DNA from: Ligustrum vulgare
Lineage: Eukaryota > Streptophyta > Magnoliopsida > Lamiales > Oleaceae
NCBI GenBank assembly: GCA_963555705.1
Contig: OY743177.1
Coordinates: 51,660,596-51,724,595 of the forward strand
Length of the DNA: 64,000 nt
Reading direction: 5' to 3'
Below, piece by piece: positions 1-11,847 of this stretch (the stretch's first letter is position 1; every line of letters starts with the position of its first letter). Made by a program: the position numbers and the translations under genes. The notes under the pieces were generated by a model. That model ran no database searches. It had not been told where the DNA came from and was given only the letters and a program-made list of their open reading frames with translations.

Positions 1-792
1 TAAGTTTCCTCATCTTGTTCAAAGGGGAAGCTGTGTCAATTTAATTATGTTATCTTCTTCTTCTTCTATAAACAAGTAACGTTGTATCTATTCCTTTATT
101 TCAATTGTTGGATTATTATGTTTTGAATGTTCAATTGAGTTTATTTGATTAATAGTTTAATTTGGCCAATTGGATTATTAATCTTTGGATCCATGAATAT
201 GCTATGTTTAGATTCTTGATCCGTAATTGTCATTGAATCTTTACTTTAGTAGCAAAAATCTCGCACAGGTTTAGTAATAATTTGACTTGAATTGATTAAT
301 TTGAGCTTGTGAAATTAATGATCCAATTCAATTTATTCTTCTAAATTTTTATACTAGTTGTGCATTAAATCCTAATAGCTTGTTTATGATTGTCCGTGGT
401 TAGAATTGGTTCGAAGAGCTTGTTTTGAATCAATACACATAAAGAAGAATTTAGATAATCAAAGCTTATTAATTATTTATGATTGATAATTGAATCAGGG
501 ATAGAAACACTTTACAAGGAAGGGTATGACATTAATTGAGAGCACAACCGAACACGAGAACAAGATTTCTTCTCATATTAATTCTCTAATCCTATTTAAT
601 TATTTATTTTATGCATAGTTTTCAATTAAGCAATTCAAACAAAAAAACCTCCATTCTATTCTAATTGATCGAGCAACTAATTAGGTTCATTGTTCCTCTT
701 GGGATCGACCCTTACTCTCGCTACTACATTATTAATTAATATTTGACGAGTAATGAATTATTTATTATTTTGGTGCATTGCGACACACATCA
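1..792 (+). repeat. 5' LTR of element I (cut by window edge)
   Basis: This is a near-identical copy of the last 792 bases of the LTR at 5323-6710, ending in ...CACATCA seven bases before the primer site. About 600 bases of its 5' part, including the U3 dyads and TATA box seen in the 3' copy, lie upstream of the window. Confidence 0.9.
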
Positions 793-798
793 AATTTT

Positions 799-816
799 TG
801 GCGCCGTTTCCGGAGA
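799..816 (+). other. Primer-binding site, tRNA-Asp type
   Basis: TGGCGCCGTTTCCGGAGA starts a few bases after the LTR end. It resembles the complement of the tRNA-Asp 3' end used by Athila and related plant gypsy elements (TGGCGCCGTTGCC...), with a few differences. Confidence 0.75.
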
Positions 817-1019
817 GCGGTTAACCAACTTAGTTGTTTAATTAATTAGAATTTATTTTCCGGTATTTTTTTTATTTTTCTTTAATTCTCTATTTTTCAT
901 TAATTTTTGCTTGTCTATTTCTTTGCTTGCATGCATAAGACTTGATCAACTAATTTTGAATATTTTGCCCAGAGATCGAGAGAACTTTTCAATAGCAAAG
1001 AAGGGCAGCACAACAACAA

Positions 1020-2430
1020 ATGGAAGCAGCAAATAACAACTTGACCCTCAAGCAGCTAGCCACAACGGATGTTGCTCAACAACCATTATGTATCACTTTT
1101 TCAGTAGTGGAAGAGAACAAGACTTTTGAGCTAAAATCCGTCCTGATCCATCTTCTGCCAACTTTCTTAGGACATCTCGGTGAAGATCCATACAGGTATC
1201 TTAAGGAACTTCATGTGGTGTGTGATAGTATGAGACCAACGTGAATTACAGAAGAGCAAATCAAGATGAGAGCCTTCCCGTTTTCCCTGAAAGATGCTGC
1301 TATTGACTGGCTTTATTGTCTATATCTGGAACAGTTACTACTTGGAATGACATGAAGAAACTTTTCTTGGAAAAATACTTCCCCGCATCTAGAGTTGGAA
1401 CCATCAGAAAGGAGATATGTGAAGTGTGCCAAAACAGTGGCGAAACACTGTATGAATATTGGGAGAGTTTCAAGAAGCTTATCTCGAGCTGCCCCCATCA
1501 TCAGATTAGTGAGCAGCTCTTGGTACAATACTTCTATGAAGGACTGTCACCGATGGAAAGGAGTATGATCGACACAACAAGTTGAGGTTCATTAATGGAT
1601 AAAACACCGGAACAAGCACGGGCCCTGATCTCTAATATGGCTGAGGACACTCAGCAACTCAATTCAAATAGGGATATGCAAGTCTGCCACGTGAATGAGG
1701 TAAGTAGTTCCAATATTGAAAGTAAATTGTTTGAACTAACCAATCTTGTAAAACAACTTGTAGTAGGAAAGTTACAACAAGTCAAGCTTGTGGGATATGT
1801 GCGAATTTTGGACATCCAACAGATACTTGTTCAGTGTTGCAAGAGGAAAACAGTTCCCAGGTGAATGCTGCAGAAGGTTTCCCGTTCCAAAGACAGCAGT
1901 ACAATCCATACTCTAATATCTACAATCCAGGATTGAGAGATCACCCCAACCTAAGCTATGGAACAAACCAGCCCCAGGGTTTCGTCCCCAACAAACCTCA
2001 AGGGTAATTTCAGCAACAAGGGACCTTCCAACCACAGGGGCAATATCAGAAAAAACCTCAAGGCTCAGGTATTTATCTTGAAGACATGATTAAAACTTTG
2101 GCTTCTAACACATTTCAATTTCAACAGGATACAAAATCTAGCATCCAGAATCTGGAGAATCAGATAAGCCAAATGGCTGCAACCATCAACAGGTTAGAAT
2201 CACAATCCGGAGGTAAATTGCCATCTCAAACCGAGATAAATCCTAAAAATGTTAGTGCCATATCCCTGCGGAGTGGGAAAGAAATTGAAGGTTCAAGAAA
2301 GCAGAATCCCGCAAATGAAGGAGAAGATGAGGGAGAAGGAATTGAAAAGGGAGAGACCACTTCACAAACCCCTCAGGTAAAATCTAAATCCAATTTGATT
2401 TCTAAGTCAACCCCCACCCCCTTTTCCTAG
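1020..2430 (+). pseudogene. gag of element I, broken
   Basis: Translation begins MEAANNN and runs into a retrotransposon gag domain: a TTW-N-F-L-KYFP stretch near 1340-1385 and a SFKKLISSCPHH stretch near 1470-1500. A CX2CX4HX4C zinc knuckle lies at 1789-1830, followed by the NPYSNIYNPG stretch and a coiled segment typical of Athila-type gag (about 2086-2220). The frame is broken by a TGA at 1242, a shift near 1305, a TGA at 1583, a shift near 1775 and a TAA near 2008. Gag would form the particle and package RNA. The ATG at 1020 is the first good start after the leader at 817-1019. Confidence 0.85.
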
Positions 2431-3227
2431 CAGGTTAGCCAAGGCTAATAAGGACATCAAGGAAAAGGAGAGTTTGGAGATATTTAGGAAGGTCGAGTTA
2501 AACATCCCTCTCTTAGATGCAATCAAGCAAATCCCGTGCTACGCAAGATTCTTGAAAGATCTGTGCACCAATAAGCAAAATTGAAGGGGAATGAGATGGT
2601 AAGTATGGGGAAATCGTTTCAGCTGCCCTTCAGAAAAAATTGCCTCCTAAATGCAAGGACCCAGGTATGTTCACTATTCCTTGTAAAATAGGTAAGGTAA
2701 GAATTGAGAAAGCAATGTTAGATCTAGGGGCTTCCATAAACATCATACCCATGTCTGTTTATTCATTTTTGAATATTGGTCCATTAAAAGAAACGGGTGT
2801 GATTTTGCAACATACTGATAGATCCAATGTGTACCTCGAGGGAGTTTTAGAAGATGTTTTGGTTCAAGTAAATGAATTGGTATTTCCTGCTGATTTCTAT
2901 GTACTTAATATGGGCGAAGAAAATTCTTCTAATTCTATGCCAATTCTTTTAGGAAGGTCATTTCTAAAAACATCTAAGACGAAAATTGATGTGCATGATG
3001 GTACCCTCACCATGGAATTTGATAATGAAATAGTTCAATTCAATATTTATGATTCCATGGAAGATCTCGATGGTGCTAACCTTGTTCATTCTATTGATGA
3101 GATTGATTCTCCAGCACAGGAAACTGTTGTAGTGTTTAACAATTGTTCAAAGTTACAACAATCAGGTAACATCTCTTATATCACACCACCAATTTCTAAT
3201 GAGGAGCTTCTGGCCCCTATTTTGTAG
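2431..3227 (+). pseudogene. Retropepsin-like aspartic protease of element I
   Basis: After a frameshift near 2430 the frame reads a linker (FRKVELNIPLLDAIKQIP, about 2480-2535). A TGA near 2583 follows, and then a long open stretch from about 2640 to the TAG at 3227. It has the active-site motif DLGASINIIP near 2725 and the second retropepsin motif ILLGRSFL near 2943. The DLGAS form is common in Athila-type proteases. There is no RT downstream. The ORF begins without an obvious ATG, as expected for part of a Gag-Pro polyprotein. Confidence 0.85.
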
Positions 3228-3321
3228 GCCCTAATGAAGAAATTGAAATTTGGGAAACCGGTTGATCCCGGTTGAAGGAGGAAGCAACCCGTCGAGTCAA
3301 CGATAGTAAACAAAGGCGCTG

Positions 3322-3339
3322 CTCGGGAGGCAACCCGAG
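3322..3339 (+). other. Hairpin with AGGCAA loop, element I
   Basis: CTCGGG-AGGCAA-CCCGAG is a perfect 6-bp stem with a 6-nt loop, about 95 bases after the protease stop. The same loop on a different stem (GTTGGG/CCCAAC) occurs at 43459-43476 after the protease of element IV, and both are preceded by GCGCT. Two of six pairs have changed with pairing kept, which favours an RNA structure. Confidence 0.65.
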
Positions 3340-3434
3340 AGGGGAGTTTCTTTAATCCCCCATTCCTTGTTATTATTTCATTTTATTTCTTTTTCATGTT
3401 TAATTGGAAAAAAAAGAAGAGAACAAAACTTAGT

Positions 3435-3530
3435 TTCCGGCCGTAAGCTAGTATATCACGGCCGTGACTCCACTTTCTTCTGTTTTTCTAGCAATTGAGT
3501 TACGGCCGTAGTGCCCTTTTTCACGGACTT
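3435..3530 (+). promoter_or_regulatory. Paired CGGCCG dyads inside element I
   Basis: CGGCCG-type cores start at 3438, 3459, 3503 and 3524 (the last is degenerate). They form two pairs 21 bp apart, with the pairs 65 bp apart. The words match those in the LTR U3 at 5517-5681. The function is unknown. Confidence 0.5.
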
Positions 3531-5283
3531 AACCAACTCTCGCAATTTTTAAATCAGCGATACACTTAGCGCACTCTTTTCAAATTCACACCCCTCGTTT
3601 GTTTTGTATTGTCAAGTGTGGGGGAGTAATTATCTTTTGATGATTGTCTTCTTTTGCTATGTTTCTTTTTGTTTTATTTATTCAGTCTTTCTTGTGTCAG
3701 TTGGATTTAATTGTGCTTAGACCCACATTTTGGTATAATACAAAGCAGCCTCACTTATGATAATTTTTGAACCACCAACTTTCTAAATTGCATAATCGGA
3801 CAAACAATGAGCACATAGAGATGAGTTTTCCAATAATTTCTGAATTAGTTTCAAAATGAGGACAAATTTAAAAATTTCTACAACTTAATAGAGTCAAATC
3901 AAAATTGATATGATAAAATACCACCCCGAGTAACTTCATTCTATCCTTATCCACTCGATTTTGAGTTCAGAAACAAGACTGAGCAATGACCTATACTCAT
4001 AATTGGATGGGAGGAACACATATAAATCGTAATTTGTGAGCTTTTGAGTCTATGAGCTGCTTTTACTCTTTATATTAAGCTCTTATTTCTTTGATGTGTG
4101 TCCTGCATGGTTGGTTTATTCTTGGATGTGCATTCTTGTGCATACCATTGTAGTTTCTTGACTCAGTACAAAATATAGTAAAGGCATTAGGTTAAATCAA
4201 ATTTGACCTCCTAAAAGAGCCTACCATGATACATGTACCAATAGAAGCCCCTTTGAGCCTTTCCTTTCTTTGAATCTTGATGCCATGATACAAGCCACGA
4301 ATACCCTTTCTTTCGCATTGTCTCTATTTTGAACCCGTAGAGAAGGGATTCGCAAGCTTTTGTTGATTGAGGATCGTGTTGTGGCCTAAGTCTAAGAAGT
4401 TGCAATGGTTACTTTGTGTTGGGTGACGGTTGTATAATGGACTGAATTCAAGGGAGTATAATTCTATCTTGTACCAATTGGTGACTGCGTAATGATTTAA
4501 ATAAAAGAGAAAAAGTTGCAGTCTGTACTCGAAAAAAAAATCGAAAGAGAAAAAGTAATGAAAAGGAAGTTTAGTCAAGAAAATTAGTAGTTGAGGAAGT
4601 CAAACACTCAACTTGTGAAAAAAAGAAAAAAAGAAATTTCAAGTGTTAACTAATTGGGTAGCGGGAAACATTGAAGTTTATATTGAGAGTGAAGGAAGTA
4701 ATGTCAATTTTAATTGACTTAGCTTGAGAAACTCCTTCTCGACTTAGCCTAAATATGTCCTTTTAAGTTTTATCCTAGCCAACATGAAGCCCCGTTACAA
4801 CCAAATAAAGATATTTACTTTGCACTTGTATTATTGTTGGCTCCGGTTATGACATTTGAGTAGTCTGTGGTAATGAATTATCTATGCAGTGATTTGAGTG
4901 AAAATTCTCACCCTTATACACTTTGTGCGAAGACAGAAATATCTAGTGAGGGTGTTAACTCCCATTACATATACTTATGAGTGGTTTGAATTGCTTGGTC
5001 TATATTCTATGCTTTTTGGTCGACACTAACCCCCATGTAGAATATCATTGATAGAGGTTAAGAGAGAACTCATGAGAGGTGGGAGGATACAAGCTACGTT
5101 GGGTAATGAATTAGGCCGGGGTATTGATTTTATTTCTATTTAGATGATATTGGATTATGCATCTCTTACATATACTAACACAATTCGGTTATGTACTTTG
5201 ATTTTCATGCTCTAAAGAAGTGGGATGTGACCTTGACTTCCCAAATTATGAGTCTACCTGTTTATTTGAGTCATCCCTTTGCA

Positions 5284-5303
5284 ATTGTTCGAGAACGAAC
5301 AAT
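5284..5303 (+). other. Pre-PPT hairpin, element I
   Basis: ATTGTTCG-AGAA-CGAACAAT is a perfect 8-bp stem ending 19 nt before the 3' LTR. Equivalent hairpins with other stems lie at 27496-27516 and 46050-46067, so the position and fold look conserved. Confidence 0.65.
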
Positions 5304-5312
5304 GGTTCAAGT

Positions 5313-5322
5313 ACGGGGGGTT
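5313..5322 (+). other. Polypurine tract of element I
   Basis: ACGGGGGGTT directly precedes the TGATAAATG start of the 3' LTR. This is the expected place and composition for the plus-strand primer. Confidence 0.7.
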
Positions 5323-6710
5323 TGATAAATGCCTTATTAGCACTTATTTGGTTCACTTGTTGTCCTATTTTATTATTGGTTTGATCCTATTAAAGTATTG
5401 TTTAATGAATTTGTATGTTTTATTTTGTGTAGGATCATAAAGGACGAGAAAAGAGGAAGAAAGGACCAAAATGCACTTAAAACTGAAGTTCAGGGACCTT
5501 GGCTGCAATTTCCTTACGGTCGTAACACCTTATACTTACGGCCATAAATCATATTAGGCGTAAGTGGAAATTATGCAGAAACTCACTTATGGCCGTAACC
5601 CTCAAACTTACGGCCATAACTTCCAAAACATAAAAATTTCCAGATACTGGATTACGGCCGTAACTACCATACTTACGGCCGTAACTTATACGCAGATTTC
5701 TTTCCTTTCTGAATTCATGGCCTATCTTTGGTATATCTTATGGGAAACCCTAGGGCACGATTTTGGAGCTATAAAAAGAGGAAAATCACCACATAAAGGA
5801 GGCAAAAAAATTGAGAGAAAAATTAGAGATTAAAAGAGAGAATTCTTGGGATTCAAGTAAGAAAGCATCAATGGAATTCATGGAGCAAATTGAAGATATC
5901 GCCAAAATTATGATGGGCTAAGTTTCCTCATCTTGTTCGAAGGAGAAGTTGTGTCAATTTAATTATGTTATCTTCTTCTCATACAAACAAATAACGTTGT
6001 ATCTATTCCTTTATTTCAATTGTTGGATTATTATGTTTTGAATGTTCAATTGAATTTACTTGATTAATAGTTTAATTTGGCCAATTGGATTATTAATCTT
6101 TGGATTCATGAATATACTATGTTTAGATTTTTGATCTGTAATTGTCATTGAATCTTTACTTTAGTAGCAAATAAATCTCACGCATGTTTAATAATAATTC
6201 AACTTGAATCGATTAATTTGAGCTTGTGAAATTAATGATCAAATTCAATTTATTCTTCTAAATTTTTATATTAGTCGTGTATTAAATCCTAAGAGTTTGT
6301 TTAGGATTGTATGTGGTTAGAATTGGTTCGAGGAGCTTGTTTTGAATCAATACACATAAGGAAGAATTTAGCTAATCAGAGCTTGTTGATTATTTATGAT
6401 TGATAATTGAATTAGGGATAGAAACACGTTACAAGGAAGGGTATAACATTAATTGAGAGCACAACCGAACCCAAGAACAAGATTTATTCTCATATTAATT
6501 CTCTAGTCCTATTTAATTATTTATTTTATGCATAGTTTTCAATTAAGCAATTCAAACAACAAAAACTCCCATTCTATTCTAATTGATTGAGCAACTAATT
6601 AGGTTTACTGTTTCTCATGAGATCGACTCTTACTTTCGCTACTACTTTATTAATTAATATTTGACGAATAAGGAATTATTTATTATTTTGGTGCATTGCG
6701 AAACACATCA
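5323..6710 (+). repeat. 3' LTR of element I
   Basis: This 1,388-bp LTR starts TGATAAATG after the purine tract and ends ...CACATCA. Its last 792 bases match 1-792. It holds a CGGCCG dyad array, a TATA box at 5770-5778 (TATAAAAAG) and a long AT-rich R/U5. The five bases after it are CACTT, which predicts the left target duplication outside the window. Confidence 0.88.
5514..5778 (+). promoter_or_regulatory. U3 dyad array and TATA box of element I LTR
   Basis: Palindrome cores start at 5517/5539, 5590/5611 and 5655/5676, so the within-pair spacing is 22, 21 and 21 bp. The best matches read TTACGGCCGTAA. TATAAAAAG follows at 5770, about 90 bp after the last dyad. The layout is that of an upstream enhancer and core promoter. 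Similar arrays lie at 53137-53338 and 61638-61866. Confidence 0.6.
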
Positions 6711-9328
6711 CACTTGGAAGCATGAAATAGATTTTTCGTTGCTCATTAAGCATTGGCCTCTCTCTATATTTGTGAAGATGATGATTTCATGATTTTTTTA
6801 TTTATTTATTTTTCAATTCCCATTTTTGTTAATCCAAAAGTCACTTCCATACTAATTATAGGAGAGTCACACTTGACAATAGACTTTCAAAACTTAAAAT
6901 CATTAGTTAATTTCAAGTAAGATTTATTAGGAGGAAGAGTGATACAAATTATTTAAACAAAATTTCTATTGCTTCAAACATAATTCTTTGCTTTTCTCTT
7001 CATCCATGCAAAATGATCAAGATGCGTGACGCAAAAAATGGTACAGGTAGCTGTTTGAATAGGTCTACACCTATTGATTTTGAACCAGTAAAGTTTTTAA
7101 AGATTATTGTTTTTGAAAAAATTAGTTCCAGTTTTATTTAGTTAGTTTGAAAAGTTTCTAACAGAAGTCTCACCCATGAAGTAATAAACCAGTACTTACT
7201 ATGATTTTTAAATTGTATTTTCAATGGTGATTTTCTAATTTATTTCTACTACACTTTCCTGCGTTCAATAAATTTCCATGCATGTGTTATCTAATTTTGT
7301 TTGAAAAGTGTAAGTCTACAATGTGAAAACATATAAGTCACATGTCTGCCTTTCATTCCTGAAGAATTTTTCTTTAAGGAATTTGTGGTTTATGTTCTTA
7401 GTTTAATGTTGGTGTATATATATGTAGTTAGTTAGCATTTCATATTTCACATATTAATGTTGTTGTATACTCAATCTGCCAAAAATGGAAAACATAATTA
7501 CTATTTCAGGGACTGGCTACACGATTACTAAAGAATTAGAAAACATTAATTAAAATCTAGTATGCAGCACTTTTTGAATTAATTAATAATTAGATACACT
7601 TATACTATTAATTTAAATTTTAGATTCGTTAGTTGATTTATTAATTTTAGTGTTCTGTACTATTTTATCATATTTTATAACTATCATGTAATATATGTGC
7701 AGGTTGTCTTTCGTTTTCTAATGAGCATTATGGAAATAAAGGAATTCTTATTTTATGGTTTTTCACATGTTTTGGAATTATTTTTAGTATCTTTCATTTT
7801 CATGAGATATTTATTAATTTTACTTATATGAAATATTGATTATTAATTCTCTCACAAAAGTTACAAGGATTATATCTTCTATAATTTCAAAAATAAATAA
7901 ATAAATAAATAAATAATCGTTGTGAAATGAATTTTGTAACTATAATTATATTGGGACGTCATATTAGAATTCAAAACGTTTAGTATATAAAACATGTTGG
8001 AATGAATTTATTTACTGTATAAAATTTTCTAAATGAATTGTGTGACTATAATTATAATTTATTCTTGATGAGATGAGATTATAAAATTCATTTAGCGCCG
8101 CTCTTATTGTTCGGAACCTTAAAACATCTCTTGAGTTAGAAATAGAGAAGATTTTAAGAAGTTGAGAGGCAATTTACGTTAATTATGGCTTATGCAAGGA
8201 CTATAAACAAGAGTCACGGACAATCTCTATCCAATGTTGGGTTATACCTAAAAAATTAAGTATTTAGTTACGGCCAATTACATGTTGCAGTTCCCAGGGT
8301 GACAAATCGTAATGGGATAAAGATCATGATTTGTGATCAAGATCATCAACGAATCAATACAACTAAAAGTGTGGTCTTCAAAGAATTGTTCCAAAATTTA
8401 GATTAGATCTGATTTGTAATATGTAATTGTCATACATTAGTTTGTACATTTTTTAGTATTTGTATAATAAATTTGTTTTACAATAGTTTATTCCATTATC
8501 CTTTTTTTTCCATTATTTCAAAAAATAAAATTACCCATTACGACTTCCATGCATCGCACGGGCACGAATATTAGTATAAACAAATATTAACAAAATAAAT
8601 GATAAATATTCTTAAATAAACAAATAAAATTCTACTTTTAGAATAGAAAAGAGTGTATAAAATACACTTATCATTGACATATTTTAGGCCCTATAAGTAG
8701 AGCTCATTTGATCACCACATATTCATTCATTATTATTCTAATCAACTTTAAATTTCTTTTCTCTATATTTATACTTTCTCCAGAAAACTAATTCTTACAC
8801 TGAAGGGGCAAAGAGGAAATTCCTCATCACCTTTTTTGCAGATCAATTAAAAACAAGCCAGATCATCTTTTTCAGCAATTCTCATAGCTTTTAATCTTTT
8901 CACGTCAAGGTTAGTAATTTTTACAACGTCAATTATAATTATTGAAATAATTACATGCAACCCTATTTTTAAAGATCGCATTTCAATAATAAGATAATGA
9001 ATTTTACATTTTGAAAATCATGTGCTAATTATGTATTTAACATTCATTAAAATAATATCAAAATATTAAATTGCCTCACTCCACTCTATTCTATCCCCAC
9101 CAAAAAAAACCTAATTTCCACATTCTCTCTCCTTCTCCCCAAACCCCCCCCCCCCCCAACTCTTATTGACACCCCATCAGCTATCCTCTTACCATATTAC
9201 CCAGCGATAGCACACTGCGTGGCAAATCTCCACTTCTTCACAACTGAAGAAAATCAACCACTACGCGAAAACTCTCAACTTCATCTCCCAACTGAAGAAG
9301 ATCTTGAGTAAGAAATAGATGACGGTGT
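6711..9328. other. AT-rich intergenic DNA
   Basis: I see no gene. There is an (AAAT)n microsatellite near 7891-7915. A decayed GCATCGCACGGGCACG...TTAGT sequence at about 8550-8577 resembles a worn Helitron 3' end. A 14-C run sits at 9144-9157, and pyrimidine-rich DNA at 9060-9330 could be a former 5' leader or promoter. Nothing here is firm. Confidence 0.4.
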
Positions 9329-9333
9329 TTCAC

Positions 9334-10800
9334 TGATAAGTGTGATTTTGCACTTATTTTTAGCCTTAAATTTATACTAGTGTGAGTATTTTAGAGTATG
9401 ATATTGCTAAATTTTGTGTTTATTTCAATTGTTTCAGGGATAACTCGAATTCGAATGCGTTTGGGCACAAAATGAGGAAAAAAAAGACTAAATCATACAA
9501 AATATGAAGTATGGGGACTAATCTCTAAATGGTAGAAAGATGGAGGACTTGAGTTTCAATTCTAGGAGGACTCAATTGAAATAAAAGTCGAAGTATGAGG
9601 ACTAAATTGAAGAAGTCAAAAACTTGGAGGACTAGACATGCAATTAAACGAGGACTGAAGTGCACAATCTCAAAACCAATGAACCGCGGGTGCGCCGTGG
9701 TTTGTAAATCGCGGTTACACAGTGGTCTCTCTAATTCCCTGTTTGCCGCGGTTTGCAAATTGAGGTCCGATCGCGTTTCGGTTGGACTTTTTTTTACTCG
9801 AATTTTAATTTATTTTTATTTTATTTTCTACTTTTTATGGGCCCAACTTGTAAAATTTCGTCTTGAACTTAGTTTACCCTATATAAAGACCAAAACAAAA
9901 CATTATGAGGGTTTTGAAATTCATAAGAAGAGAGGCAGAAGGCAAGAGGCAAGAATCTAAGGTTTCATATTGTTCAAGCTTGGTATCGATTTTCTTAGTA
10001 CAAGATTCTAAACTCTCTCTTGTTAATTGTTAGACATGTTTAATTTGTTATTTCACAATTTTATTATTTTATATTCTAGCATGAGTAACTAAATAATTCG
10101 TTGGGACAAATGATGTAACTTTGTTTGAATATTCAATTTTAATTCTCATGTTTTGGGCATATTGTTTTATGTGTAGATTTTATTATTGTGTTTTAATGCA
10201 TGAATTTCTTGATCGCCAATGTGATGGTTTATGGGTTGTTTTCATAATTCGAGAGGTGAGTTAACACCTAGACCTAATAATAAATTCCAACAATTGACAA
10301 AAAGGTAGAGATACATAGTTGTGATTGTCATAATCATTTTGAATTCTTGTTATTGAATGCATTTATTTAGGTGCTTATTCTGACCATCTTAGAGATGGTT
10401 GACCTATTTAGATAGAACCAATTTGAACTCGAGAGGGGAATCTTGGAAAAACTTGTGAATTCGATGAAACATTATTTTCGAAACAACGCATGAGAAGAGA
10501 AATTGATTAGGATAACAAAATTATTATCTTGAGTCCCAACATTTTTCATTCATAAGAAAACCAAAAATCAAATCATTTTAATTGTTTAATTGTTTAATTT
10601 TCTCATTTCATTGATTTCATTATTTTATAAAAATCAAAAATCAAAAATCTCAATCTTGACATTTATTTGTAGTTTAGGAACTGATTAATCAAGGTTAGTA
10701 ACAAGTAAATTAGTCCTCGTGGGATCAATATTCCGGACTCAAAAAGTCCGCTTTACTACTTGTTCGCGATATCGTGCACTTACGATATTTTCTCACAACA
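9334..10800 (+). mobile_element. Solo LTR (1,467 bp) with perfect TTCAC target duplication
   Basis: The segment starts TGATAAGTG and ends ...CTCACAACA. The five bases on the left (9329-9333) and right (10801-10805) are both TTCAC. There is no internal region, so it is a solo LTR left by recombination. The start and the GTGGGATC...GGACTC...CTTTA stretch near the end resemble the LTRs at 27534, 34107 and 46088, so it belongs to the same broad gypsy group. A TATA box (TATATAAAG) is at 9880-9888. Confidence 0.87.
9684..9775 (+). promoter_or_regulatory. CCGCGG-type word pairs in solo LTR U3
   Basis: CCGCGG or near copies start at 9684, 9709 and 9746, with a GATCGCG near 9769. They lie 105-200 bp upstream of the TATA box at 9880. 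This is a weaker version of the paired-palindrome layout in element I, with another word. Confidence 0.35.
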
Positions 10801-10805
10801 TTCAC

Positions 10806-10838
10806 CTAGCCACAAAGCTGGTAGAGAGTTTCGTAGGA

Positions 10839-10893
<55 letters not shown>

Positions 10894-10947
10894 ATTAAAG
10901 AACAATTTATCATTGGAGAAAATGGATCCAAGTTATTCAGAGCCACC
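10806..10947. repeat. (TA)n microsatellite and short flank
   Basis: A perfect TA run occupies 10842-10891. Together with 9060-9333 this is the older DNA into which the solo LTR at 9334 was inserted. Confidence 0.7.
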
Positions 10948-11174
10948 TGTCAGTGACCGATTTTTCTCCTACTCATGTGGCACGACAATATCATACATCG
11001 TTGGATTATTCGGGATCTACATTGACATGACCTATACAATTGTAGGTAATATCAATAAGCCCCTTCCCAGAGTTCTGTTTTACATGCATCGTAGCTTACT
11101 GGCTCGTGTGTTGGGGAAGGCTGACACATATGCTTGCGATCATCTCGGGTGCCAAACGATAGGTCCGTTACAAG

Positions 11175-11188
11175 TGGTATTAGAGTGG
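11175..11188 (+). other. Primer-binding site of TRIM-like element
   Basis: TGGTATTAGAGTGG begins two bases after LTR A. It matches TGGTATCAGAG with one difference over 11 bases, the complement of initiator tRNA-Met. Confidence 0.7.
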
Positions 11189-11847
11189 GACCGTTCGAAC
11201 GTTGTGTTGTTGGAGTGGCAAACCAATGGAGTGCGTTCTAAGATAGCGATTTTGGGCCATCAAATGCTTAACTTTGTTAATAGCAAAATGGAAAAATGGC
11301 GTCAACAAAGCTAATCAATCGAGAGAGGAAAACTTTGGGATGGCAAAGGAAAAGGCATGGTTAGTGCAATCGTGCTGCACGTTTTTTCGTTGAGCGTGAC
11401 ATTGTATTGAGGGGAATCCACCAAAAGAGGGCAATGCATTGTGTATGCTTCGACATGTCGGATGAGCTGTGGCCATGAGGAGAGCCGTCCAACCGATGGA
11501 CTAGTGCAAAGGGCACAGGGTGAAGGTTGGTGTCGAAGGTGATAAGTACAGGGGCACTGTGAGACGAGGTGCGGGGGCACTGTGGACTCTCGTTCGCTAA
11601 GGGGTGGTACCGTAAATGAGGAGAATTTGACAAGCCCTTTGAGGTGGAAGATCATTCGAAGAGAAAGGCCACGTGTGGATGCGAGGCAAGTGCACCGCTG
11701 CGAGGGCGCTAGCAGATTGGGTGGGGAGCATGTCACGGCCCGATTTTTCCCCTACTCATGTGGCACGGCAAGATCATACATCGTCAGATTATTCGGGAAG
11801 TACACTGACATGGCCTATGCAATTGCAGGTCATATCAATAAACCCCT

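Larger units (their letters stand above)
3228..5283 (+). other. Non-coding 3' internal region of element I
   Basis: Roughly 2 kb lies where pol would normally be. It carries the AGGCAA hairpin (3322-3339), paired CGGCCG dyads (3435-3529) and an internal purine tract (GTGTGGGGGAG near 3615). The rest is AT-rich with no long frame. I recognise no pol motif in it. Confidence 0.6.
1..6710 (+). mobile_element. Element I: Athila-like Ty3/gypsy retrotransposon, gag-protease only
   Basis: Positions 1-792 match 5919-6710 almost base for base, so they are the ends of two direct LTRs. After the left LTR comes a primer site like the tRNA-Asp complement, then gag, a zinc knuckle, a coiled region and an aspartic protease with DLGAS. 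A purine tract precedes the right LTR. I see no reverse transcriptase, RNase H or integrase in the roughly 2.1 kb between the protease and the 3' LTR. The primer type and gag style fit the Athila lineage. Stops and frameshifts in gag show it is dead, and the missing pol suggests it was mobilised in trans. The left end and left target duplication lie outside the window. Confidence 0.88.

Noticed and set aside
5564..5833. 89-residue frame over the dyad array
   Set aside because: It spans U3, the TATA box and R of an LTR; the apparent TYGRNPQTYG repeats only reflect the dyads.
8550..8577. Helitron 3' end
   Set aside because: Only a worn hairpin and TTAGT are seen, with no helicase, no 5' TC end and no CTAG, so I did not list it as an element.
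10760..11314. 184-residue frame across (TA)n and LTR A
   Set aside because: It crosses the boundary between flank, microsatellite, LTR and core, so it cannot be one gene.
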